Below are positions 26,677 to 33,574 of a stretch of DNA of 64,000 bases, piece by piece (position 1 is the stretch's first letter; each line of letters begins with the position of its first letter). The stretch is from an uncultured Dehalococcoidia bacterium (GTDB taxonomy: Bacteria; Chloroflexota; Dehalococcoidia; Bin125): positions 186,001 through 250,000 of the forward strand of contig CATQGW010000003.1 of assembly GCA_958295515.1 (NCBI GenBank). Reading direction: 5' to 3'. Both the position numbers and the translations under genes were made by a program. The notes beneath the pieces were generated by a model, which made no database searches, had not been told where the DNA came from, and saw nothing but the letters and a program-made list of their open reading frames with translations.

Positions 26677-28299
26677 ATGGAATTGCTGTTCACCGGCGGA
26701 CGAGTGCTGACGATGGATGCACTCGATCGCATCGCTTCGGGAGTCGCCGTGCGCGACGGGCGGATCGTTGCGGTTGGGGACAGCGAGGAGGCGCGGCGAG
26801 CGGTCGGCCCCGACGCCACGCATGTCCCGCTGCAGGGACGCGCGCTTGTCCCGGGTTTCTGCGATCCGCACAACCACTTTTCGATGACGACCTTCGAGCC
26901 GCGATCGGTCGATTGCCGCGTCCCGCCGCTGGCGGGCAAGGCGGCGGTGCTCGATGCGATTGCGGCGGCTGCCGACGGCAGCCCTGAAGGCCAGTGGATT
27001 TGGGGACTCGGCTTCAGTACCGGCGTGTACGAGCCTGTTGCCGGCGACCCCGACGCGCTGCTGCGCTGGGAGCTGGACGAAGCGGCGCCGCGCAACCCGG
27101 TCTGCGTCATGGACTCCTCATATCACGCCTGCTACGCCAACTCGGCCGCGCTGACGCTGGTTGGGATTGACCGCACCACGCCAGACCCGCCGGGCGGTGA
27201 GATTCGGCGCGACGATCGTGGCGAACCGAATGGCCTGTTGTGGGAACGGGCGATGGACGTGGTGCATCACGCCTCGATGCGCAGCTACGTCGACACCTTT
27301 GGTCCCGATGTCGTCGCTGATCTCGTTCAGCAGAACGCCCAGCGTCACCTCTCGCACGGCATCACCAGCGTCGGCGATGCCTTGGTCATGCCTGAGAGCG
27401 CCGAGATTTACCGTCTGACCGACGAGCGAGGCAAACTGCCGATCGTGATCCACCAGATGCGCGGCGGGCCCGGCTTCTTCGCCGCGCCCGAAGACGCGGC
27501 GGGCGGCGCGTTCATCGAGGATGATGTCTCCGACCGTCTGCGCGGCGGCATCGTCAAGATCTTCATGGACCCCGTCTGGCCCAGCCCGGCGATGACGGTC
27601 TGCCACGCGGACGGCTCTACCGAGGACGTAGGCGCGCCCTACTATGGTCAGGAAGAGGTCGATCACCTCGTGCTCGACGCCGCCTCGCACGGTCTGCAGG
27701 TCGCGATCCATTGCATCGGCAACCGCGCTGTGGAGCAGGGCCTGAACGCTTTTGAGCGCGCCCTGCGCGAGACGCCGCGTGACGACCCTCGCTACCGCAT
27801 TGAGCACTTCTCGCTCGCGACCTCTGAGCAGATCGAACGCGCGCGGTCGCTCGGCGTGATCATCTCGCACCAGCCGCCGTTCCTCAACGCGATCGGCGAG
27901 TACTTCGAGACCCGCATCACTCAGGCGGGGCTCGATAGCCGCCCGATTCCCTACCGCGAAATGCTCGACGCCGGCCTCACCGTTGCCTCCGGCTCCGACT
28001 TTCCCTGCGCGCCGGTCGAGCCGCTGCTCGGGCTCTACAGCCTCGTCTCGCGGCGCGCGGGCGACGGCCAGCTGGTCGCCGAGGAGCAGGCGATCTCACC
28101 GCTAGAAGCGCTGCGCACCTACACGCTCAACTCCGCCGCCGCGATGTTCCGCGAACACGAGGTGGGCTCGATCGAGGTCGGCAAGCGCGCCGATCTCGTT
28201 GTGCTCAGCCACGATCCCTCGCTGGTCAATGCGGACTTCATCCGCCAGCTGGTAGTGCAGCAAACCTACGTGGACGGCGATCTGCTGTACGCCGTCTAG
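26677..28299 (+). CDS. YtcJ-like amidohydrolase
   Basis: Metal-dependent hydrolase of the amidohydrolase_3 family, 540 residues. Seen: the N-terminal beta-sandwich strand ELLFTGGRVLTMD, the metal-binding DPHNHFS near residue 65, further His in AIHCIGN and EHFSL, and the Asp in ASGSDFPCAPVEPLLG. The C-terminal segment ends in GKRADLVVLSHDP. Substrate unknown; relatives act on N-substituted amides and formamides. The ATG is preceded by GGAGGT. A remnant of a PhoX-like gene follows directly. Confidence 0.9.
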   Translation: MELLFTGGRVLTMDALDRIASGVAVRDGRIVAVGDSEEARRAVGPDATHVPLQGRALVPGFCDPHNHFSMTTFEPRSVDCRVPPLAGKAAVLDAIAAAADGSPEGQWIWGLGFSTGVYEPVAGDPDALLRWELDEAAPRNPVCVMDSSYHACYANSAALTLVGIDRTTPDPPGGEIRRDDRGEPNGLLWERAMDVVHHASMRSYVDTFGPDVVADLVQQNAQRHLSHGITSVGDALVMPESAEIYRLTDERGKLPIVIHQMRGGPGFFAAPEDAAGGAFIEDDVSDRLRGGIVKIFMDPVWPSPAMTVCHADGSTEDVGAPYYGQEEVDHLVLDAASHGLQVAIHCIGNRAVEQGLNAFERALRETPRDDPRYRIEHFSLATSEQIERARSLGVIISHQPPFLNAIGEYFETRITQAGLDSRPIPYREMLDAGLTVASGSDFPCAPVEPLLGLYSLVSRRAGDGQLVAEEQAISPLEALRTYTLNSAAAMFREHEVGSIEVGKRADLVVLSHDPSLVNADFIRQLVVQQTYVDGDLLYAV

Positions 28300-28301
28300 A
28301 G

Positions 28302-28472
28302 ACGCTGGACGCGATCTCCGCGTCCGACAACATGGCGTTCGACGCGGCGGGCAATTTGTGGGTCGCCACCGACGGCCTGCGCCCGCCGACCAGCCGCTTC
28401 CCCGACGGACGCTTCGCGCGGCCCAGCGTGATCGCGGCGCGCAAGGACGACGGAGGCGTGATCGGCTCCTGA
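28302..28472 (+). pseudogene. Remnant of a PhoX/DUF839-type phosphatase gene
   Basis: The frame from 28302 to the TGA at 28470-28472 reads without a start: SDNMAFDAAGNLWVATDG, then TSRFPDGRFARPSVIAARKDDGGVIGS. The first part matches the PDN-AFD-G-LW-TDG blade of PhoX proteins (calcium-dependent alkaline phosphatases, DUF839). The second matches their usual C-terminal end, with P-DG, RP-V and a KDGG-IG finish. The stretch that normally lies between is missing, so this is an internally deleted and truncated gene, abutting the amidohydrolase stop. Confidence 0.7.
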
Positions 28473-28500
28473 CCGCCGCGAGTGTTAAGCTGGGTCTCGC

Positions 28501-28575
28501 GCCCCCGTAGCTCAGGGGATAGAGCACCGGCCTCCGGAGCCGGGAGCGTAGGTTCGAATCCTACCGGGGGTACCA
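28501..28575 (+). tRNA. tRNA-Arg (anticodon CCG)
   Basis: Complete cloverleaf: acceptor GCCCCCG with CGGGGGT (one G-U at the end), D-arm GCTC/GAGC, anticodon stem CCGGC/GCCGG with loop CTCCGGA giving anticodon CCG, T-arm GTAGG TTCGAAT CCTAC. Discriminator A and an encoded CCA end at 28575. It reads the codon CGG, which is frequent in this GC-rich sequence. Confidence 0.97.
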
Positions 28576-28659
28576 GACGCTTCAGTCGCTCCTGGCCGCG
28601 TGCAATTCGCTACCGTCGCAGGTAATCGGCCGACGACAGACAGCGGCAGGAGGCGGATC

Positions 28660-29055
28660 ATGGCAGAGGCACACGCGAGGGTTGAGGCCGGCGGGGTGAC
28701 GTTTGCGATGCGCTACCGCGACGACATCGCGGGCGATGAGGGCTTGTGCATCGAGGTCCGCGGCGAGGTGGACGGCGACGACACCGAGCTGCTGCGCTTC
28801 GACTGCTTCCGCGTCGCGCCGCACTACCACTACGGGCCGCAGGCGGACGACGAACGGCTGATGCTGGATCTGACGGCTGCGGGCGACGCGCTGGAGTGGA
28901 CGCTGGCCTGCTTCGAGCGGGGCCGTCTACGGGCGATGATCGAGCGCGCGGGCTACCAATCGGTCGCGGCGGAACTGGATGAGGCGGCAGTGTCCGCAGC
29001 AATGCCGGCAGTAGTCGGCGCAGCGCAAGCAATCGTCGCGGCCAAGGACGTATAG
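28660..29055 (+). CDS. Hypothetical protein, 131 residues
   Basis: Not recognised. Soluble, acidic, with a central VAPHYHYGP motif and an LECTLACFERG-like helix. A clear AGGAGG lies 8 bases before the ATG at 28660, which argues that it is real; codon use matches the neighbours. It follows the tRNA-Arg gene. The gap after it (29056-29110) contains a half REP palindrome (TCCGTCATACCCGC) and nothing else visible. Confidence 0.65.
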   Translation: MAEAHARVEAGGVTFAMRYRDDIAGDEGLCIEVRGEVDGDDTELLRFDCFRVAPHYHYGPQADDERLMLDLTAAGDALEWTLACFERGRLRAMIERAGYQSVAAELDEAAVSAAMPAVVGAAQAIVAAKDV

Positions 29056-29110
29056 CGGCCTCACGCACCTGCCTCCACTTCCGTCATACCCGCCTACCCC
29101 AAAGCCCCCT

Positions 29111-29932
29111 TCACCCAGAGCCCTTCCAGCTGATCAACATTGCCTGCGACGGCGTCCGCCAAAGCGGACGCCAGACATCCCCACGCTCATACAGCCCGTC
29201 GAGTCCATCAACAACACGCCTGCGCGCAGCTTCAACATCGCGCGGCTCCAACTCCTCCAGCGCAAATTCGATCGCCGACTGCTCATCCGTAGGCAACCGC
29301 TCCGGCCACGTGAACCACTCATCCATCACGCGCACATCCGGGATGATCCCGATCTCCCACAACACCGCCAGCAGCTCGCGGAAGCCGGGCGCGGGCGCTT
29401 CCTCAACGCCCAGCCCGAGGCGGAAGAGCCCGTCGTTGACATTCGGCGGCGGCACGGTCCAAGTCAGCAGCGCGACCCGCCGCCGCGCGGCGCGATCCAG
29501 CGCCAGCAGGAACGGCTCGATCTCGGCGACGAAGTACATCACGTCGGCGCTGACCACCAGGTCCGCCTGCATCGGCGTCGGCGGCGGCCAGGCCGACGCC
29601 AACGTGCTGGCGTTTTCGATCCCATTCTCCGCAACGCAAATGTCGAACTGCTCGCGCATCCCCGCCGACGGCTCAACATTGACCAGCGAGCGCGCCCGCA
29701 GCGCCAGCGGCAGACCGATCCGCCCCGCTCCGCCGCCCACTTCAATGATCTCGTCGTCCGGCTCGAGCAGCTCGATCGTCGCCGCCAGCAACGGCTCGGG
29801 CTCGCGGCGCGGGTCGAAGCGGTAGGTGGGCGCGTACTTCGCCCAGCGCTCCTCCGTCAGCGGCGTCGCCAGCTCGGCCTTCTGGCGCTCGCGCGCCCGC
29901 ACCATCTCTGCGTATCGTTCTGCGGCGCTCAT
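29111..29932 (-). CDS. Class I SAM-dependent methyltransferase
   Basis: 273 residues. The SAM-binding loop EVGGGAGRIGLPLA is near residue 67, followed by LVNVEPSAGM and DLVVSADVMYFV as motifs II and IV. The N-terminal YAEMVRARERQKAEL helix and the Trp-rich centre do not reveal the substrate. It overlaps the upstream ASCH-like gene by 4 bases (ATGA), so both are translated together. A small-molecule methyltransferase is most likely. Confidence 0.8.
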   Translation of the reverse strand: MSAAERYAEMVRARERQKAELATPLTEERWAKYAPTYRFDPRREPEPLLAATIELLEPDDEIIEVGGGAGRIGLPLALRARSLVNVEPSAGMREQFDICVAENGIENASTLASAWPPPTPMQADLVVSADVMYFVAEIEPFLLALDRAARRRVALLTWTVPPPNVNDGLFRLGLGVEEAPAPGFRELLAVLWEIGIIPDVRVMDEWFTWPERLPTDEQSAIEFALEELEPRDVEAARRRVVDGLDGLYERGDVWRPLWRTPSQAMLISWKGSG

Positions 29933-30561
29933 GCCTGCTCCTGCAATGCAGCCAGCGCGACCTCGCCGCGCGGCGAGAGACAGTATCCCACTTCCAGACT
30001 GATCGTCAGCCCCAGCGCCTTCAGCTTGCGCACATCGCTCTTGTAGCGCGCCGTCTCGCAACCCTGCGCGGCGGCCAGGTCGCCGGCGCGCCGCCCCGGC
30101 TGCCGCGCAATCGCCTCCAGCGTCGCCTGCGTCCACGCCCCGCGCCGCGAGCGCGCATCCAACTTGCCCAGGCGCTCCACGAGCGCCTCCAGTTCATCGC
30201 CGCCGAGCGCGTCGTCCGCAGCCAGCCGCTGGCGCGGATCCGAATACGCGCCCGCGTAGTGAAATGCGACGCGGTAGAGCGGCGCGTCGGGATCCGCCCT
30301 GCGCCGCCGCTCCCGCTCAATGGCCGCCAGCACCTCCGCCGCCGATTCGTGTCCCGCCGCTCGTGCATCCTGCGGCGTGATCTCCGACGATGTGATCCGA
30401 CGCACCTCCTCAACCTCCACCACCCCGTCGCCCACCCGGTAGCGCCCGCCGACGCGCGCCTGCGGGCTGCGCCAGCGCCGGAAGCTGAGCGTCAGCTCGC
30501 CCGAGGCGATGCGCTCCTGATCGCGGACCCGGAACTGCAATCTCGATGTCCTTCCCTGCAC
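29929..30561 (-). CDS. ASCH-like domain protein with C-terminal winged-helix region
   Basis: 210 residues from the GTG at 30561. The N-terminal 75 residues (LQFRVRDQERIASGELTLSFRRW ... VGGRYRVGDG) resemble ASCH domains, a PUA-like fold linked to RNA or modified-nucleoside binding. Residues 150-205 (QPGRRAGDLAAAQGC, YKSDVRKLKALGLT, VGYCLSPRG) look like a winged helix read-out domain. It is coupled by ATGA overlap to the methyltransferase downstream. The GTG start gives the usual beginning of the ASCH fold; the frame open further upstream is ignored. Confidence 0.7.
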   Translation of the reverse strand: MQGRTSRLQFRVRDQERIASGELTLSFRRWRSPQARVGGRYRVGDGVVEVEEVRRITSSEITPQDARAAGHESAAEVLAAIERERRRRADPDAPLYRVAFHYAGAYSDPRQRLAADDALGGDELEALVERLGKLDARSRRGAWTQATLEAIARQPGRRAGDLAAAQGCETARYKSDVRKLKALGLTISLEVGYCLSPRGEVALAALQEQA

Positions 30562-30646
30562 AACTTGGGGCGGATTGTAGGCGCAGCGGTGATAGCCTAA
30601 TCGCCTGGTCGGGCATTGGGACTCAACGCAGGGACAGGGAGCGCGA

Positions 30647-31477
30647 GTGTCATCACGGGGGGGAGGACGCAGCGCCCGCACGCGCCCGCAGCGGCTCGCG
30701 CGGCGCCGCGCCGAAACGCAGGGCTTTGACCGCGGCGGCTCGCGCCGCTCGATCTTCCGCTCCAAATGGCTGCTGATCGGCTTCGGCATCGTCGGCACCG
30801 TCGCCCTCGTTGTGCCGCTCGTCCTGATCGGCGGCAACAGCGGCCCCGCCGTCGATCCCAATCAGCCCCCGCCGGTGCGCCGTACCGTGACCGAACCGAC
30901 CGATATCGGCGCGGTCGAGGGCAAGCCGCTCTTCGACGCCCCGCCCGCCATGACGCTGGACGACGGCGTCGATTACCGCGCCGTGATCGAGCTCGAGGAC
31001 GGCGTCGTCGAAATTGACCTCTTTGAAGACGACGCCCCGATCCACGTCAACAACTTCGTCTTCCTCGCCGAACAGGGCTTCTACGACGAGCTCACCTTCC
31101 ACCGCATCGTGCCCGACTTCGTCGCGCAGGCCGGAGATCCGACGGCGACCGGCACGGGCGGCGCGGGGTATACCCTGCCCGACGAGCAGGTCGGCGGCGA
31201 CATCGCGGAGCGGCTCACGCTCGACGCGACGGGGGTAATCTCGATGGCGCGCAGCGGCCTCGGCGCTTCCTCCTCGCAGTTCTTCATCACCCTCCAACCG
31301 GCGGGCTTCCTCGACACCCAGACCTTCACCGCATTCGGAACAGTCACCTCGGGGCTGGAGCTGCTGGAAGCGTTCGAGCCGCGCGACCCGGCCGCTCAGC
31401 CGCCTGCACCGGCCGGACCGAAGATCGTCTCAATCAGCATCGAGCGGGCCACGCCCGCAACACAGACGGAGGAGTAG
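30647..31477 (+). CDS. Membrane-anchored cyclophilin-type peptidyl-prolyl isomerase
   Basis: 276 residues, GTG start. A basic N-terminus is followed by one transmembrane helix (WLLIGFGIVGTVALVVPLVLIGG, about 43-65) and a linker, then a cyclophilin domain: FHRIVPDFVAQAGDPTATGTGG, SSSQFFITL and FLDTQTFTAFGTV. The domain should face the outside, where it would assist folding of exported proteins. It is followed after 4 bases by a soluble paralogue. Confidence 0.9.
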   Translation: MSSRGGGRSARTRPQRLARRRAETQGFDRGGSRRSIFRSKWLLIGFGIVGTVALVVPLVLIGGNSGPAVDPNQPPPVRRTVTEPTDIGAVEGKPLFDAPPAMTLDDGVDYRAVIELEDGVVEIDLFEDDAPIHVNNFVFLAEQGFYDELTFHRIVPDFVAQAGDPTATGTGGAGYTLPDEQVGGDIAERLTLDATGVISMARSGLGASSSQFFITLQPAGFLDTQTFTAFGTVTSGLELLEAFEPRDPAAQPPAPAGPKIVSISIERATPATQTEE

Positions 31478-31481
31478 CGAA

Positions 31482-31991
31482 ATGGCCAAGTACAGCAAGC
31501 GCCCCGAGATGGCGCTCCAGGACGGCGTCAACTACCAGGCCACGATCGAGATGGCCGACGGCGGCGAGGTCGAAATCGAACTCTACGCCGCCGACGCCCC
31601 CGAGACCGTCAACTCCTTCGTCTTCCTCGCCCGCGACGGCTACTACGACGGCGTCACCTTCCACCGCATCATCAAGGGCTTCATGGCGCAGGGCGGCGAC
31701 CCCACGGGCCAGGGCACCGGCGGGCCGGGCTACAACATCCCCGACGAGGTGAACAGCAACAAGCACAACACCGAGGGCACGGTGGCGATGGCCAAGACCG
31801 CCGCCCCCGACTCCGGCGGCAGCCAGTTCTACATCACCTTCGAGGCGACCCCGTTCCTCGACGCGGAATACACCGTCTTCGGCCGCGTCACGTCAGGCAT
31901 GGACGTCGTACACGGCCTCCCCGCCCGCGACCCCCAGCGCGCCCGCGAGCCGGGTCCCGCCATGAAGACCATCACCATCTCCGAGAGCTAG
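31482..31991 (+). CDS. Cytoplasmic cyclophilin-type peptidyl-prolyl isomerase
   Basis: 169 residues, cyclophilin family, no signal or anchor. The signature FHRIIKGFMAQGGDPTGQGTGG, the GGSQFYITF segment and FLDAEYTVFGRV are complete; the catalytic Arg in FHR and the substrate-binding Gln are present. The usual Trp near the end of the active site is replaced, as in many bacterial small cyclophilins. It starts 4 bases after the anchored paralogue and is probably cotranscribed with it, giving a paired inside/outside set. Confidence 0.94.
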   Translation: MAKYSKRPEMALQDGVNYQATIEMADGGEVEIELYAADAPETVNSFVFLARDGYYDGVTFHRIIKGFMAQGGDPTGQGTGGPGYNIPDEVNSNKHNTEGTVAMAKTAAPDSGGSQFYITFEATPFLDAEYTVFGRVTSGMDVVHGLPARDPQRAREPGPAMKTITISES

Positions 31992-32012
31992 CCCACCGCA
32001 AGCCGCCCAACG

Positions 32013-32255
32013 ATGAGCCTCCAGCAGCCGCGCATCCCGCCGATCGCCGTAGTCCTGCGCGTCGTCTCCATCCTCGGCATGGGACTCACCGTCAGCGGCT
32101 GCGTCCTCGCCCTCGTCGGCGCCGAGTGGTGGTGGGCGCTCGGCACCGCCCTCGCCTTCATCCCCTTCCTGGCCATGATGGCCATCGTCGACCGCCTCAT
32201 CCCCGACCCCACCGGTTGGCGCGACCCCAACCCTGACGACACCGACCACTCCTAA
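32013..32255 (+). CDS. Small two-helix membrane protein
   Basis: 80 residues, unknown function. Two hydrophobic segments (VLRVVSILGMGLTVSGCVLALV and WWWALGTALAFIPFLAMMAIV) and a Pro/Asp-rich tail. It begins 21 bases after the cyclophilin. Coding statistics and position support it as a gene, but no family is recognised. Confidence 0.55.
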   Translation: MSLQQPRIPPIAVVLRVVSILGMGLTVSGCVLALVGAEWWWALGTALAFIPFLAMMAIVDRLIPDPTGWRDPNPDDTDHS

Positions 32256-32320
32256 CCCCACCACCCCCGCGCCCCCGTCATCGCCCGCGCCCTCATCTCC
32301 GTCATACCCGCGCTTGTATC

Positions 32321-32409
32321 TCCGTCATACCCGCGCTTGCCGCGGGTATCTCGCTGTTCGATCTCCGAAGTCCCGCGATGCGATTCCCGCTCAAGGCGGG
32401 AATGACGGA
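32321..32409. repeat. REPIN-like element
   Basis: 89 bp. Left end TCCGTCATACCCGCG with its own hairpin to CGCGGGTATCTCG; right end GATTCCCGC, loop, GCGGGAATGACGGA. The left arm is of the TACCC type and the right of the TTCCC type, a hybrid of the two variants seen at 9243 and 58856. Another left half begins near 32299. Confidence 0.78.
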
Positions 32410-32540
32410 GGGGACGGCGGGAATGACCGAGGGGACGGTGGGAATGACGGAGGGGACGCGGGAATGACCGAGGTGACGGCAGGGGCGGCGGGAGTGAAGA
32501 AGGGGACCGCGGGAATGACCGAGGTGACGGCAGGGACGAC
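32399..32540. repeat. Degenerate tandem array from a REP end
   Basis: About seven imperfect copies of roughly 20 bases built from GGGAATGACGGAGGGGACGG, following the right arm of the REPIN exactly as the 23-bp array follows the REP at 9375. Variation is higher than in that array. No gene is seen between 32256 and 32580. Confidence 0.7.
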
Positions 32541-32580
32541 GGAGACGGCAATAGCCGGAGCGGGCGGCGCGAGAGGGGAG

Positions 32581-33003
32581 CTACCCGTCGATCCGCGCCG
32601 TTGCCGAACCCTTCACCACCTCTGCGCCGTCCTGGTTGACGGTCGAGACCGACAGGTCCACCAGCGTCTCGCCGTCTTCCTCGCGGATTGCGTCGACCGT
32701 TGCCTTGGCGGTCAGCGTGTCGCCCGGCCAGACCTGGTTGACGAAACGCACGCCGTACTTGGTCAGCCGCCCGTCGCCGACCAGGTTGGTCAGCATCTTG
32801 CCGGTCACGCCCATCGAGAGCATGCCGTGCGCGAACACCGTCGGGTAGCCGGCCACCTGCGTGGTGAAGATTTCGTCGGTGTGCAGCGGGTTGTAGTCGC
32901 CCGACGCGCCTGCGTACTGGATGATCTGGGTCCGCGTGAGGTCCTCGACGACGACTTCCTCGTGCGTGTCGCCCACGCTCAGTTCGCTCTTCGACAGTGC
33001 CAT
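32581..33003 (-). CDS. MaoC-like (R)-hydratase/dehydratase
   Basis: Hot-dog-fold enzyme of 140 residues acting on enoyl- or hydroxyacyl-CoA. The hydratase motif is visible as YAGASGDYNPLHTDE with the catalytic Asp and His, followed by FAHGMLSMG. The ATG at 33003 is chosen because it gives the family N-terminus; the longer open frame is spurious. It lies 11 bases after a second hot-dog gene; together they form the two-subunit dehydratase arrangement seen in many Actinomycetota and Chloroflexota. Confidence 0.92.
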   Translation of the reverse strand: MALSKSELSVGDTHEEVVVEDLTRTQIIQYAGASGDYNPLHTDEIFTTQVAGYPTVFAHGMLSMGVTGKMLTNLVGDGRLTKYGVRFVNQVWPGDTLTAKATVDAIREEDGETLVDLSVSTVNQDGAEVVKGSATARIDG

Positions 33004-33014
33004 GACGGCCTCCT

Positions 33015-33500
33015 TTACTCCACGACCCGCGAGGTCTGCACGCCCACCGAGCGGGCGGTCACGACCAGCACATCGTCCTGGTTGTAGTACTCGGTGATGC
33101 TTTCGCTGAATTGCAGCGTGCCGCCGCGGCGGCCTTCGCGCTCCCACGACTTGCCCTGCTTGTCGACCGCGCGCAGCACATCGCCGGGCGCGATCGGCGC
33201 GTGGTACTCGTAGTGCTGCTCGGCGTGGAAGCCGGTGCCGCCGCCCTCGCCGCCGGGCGCGCGCTGCACACCGGTCGGCTCCTTGCCCGAGCCGAACCAC
33301 GGCTGCCCGGGCTCCGGGCGCAGGTTGTAGCCCTCGGTGAACTGCGCGCTGGCCTGCACAAACGTCGGCGGCGGGATCACATGCCCCGGCTCGGTCTCCG
33401 CCGCCGCCCCTGCGTCGTGGTAGATCGGATTCGTGTCCCCGATCGAGCGCGCGAACAGCATGATGTGCCCGGCCTCAATCGGGAAATGGTCTGTCGCCAT
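33015..33500 (-). CDS. FAS1-like dehydratase (MaoC N-terminal type)
   Basis: 161 residues, hot-dog fold of the MaoC_dehydrat_N family. GHIMLFARSIGDTNPIYHD near residue 11 and the HYEYHAPIAPGDVLRA segment are typical. In such pairs this subunit shapes the substrate pocket while the MaoC partner carries catalysis. It is divergently transcribed from the double CaiB gene with 74 bases between, suggesting a shared CoA-thioester pathway. Confidence 0.88.
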   Translation of the reverse strand: MATDHFPIEAGHIMLFARSIGDTNPIYHDAGAAAETEPGHVIPPPTFVQASAQFTEGYNLRPEPGQPWFGSGKEPTGVQRAPGGEGGGTGFHAEQHYEYHAPIAPGDVLRAVDKQGKSWEREGRRGGTLQFSESITEYYNQDDVLVVTARSVGVQTSRVVE

Positions 33501-33574
33501 TGCGGCTGCGCCCCTTTCCTGTCGGTTCGTTTCAGGGCGCAGTGTATCGCAACCTCGCGCTGTAGCCTGCGGCT

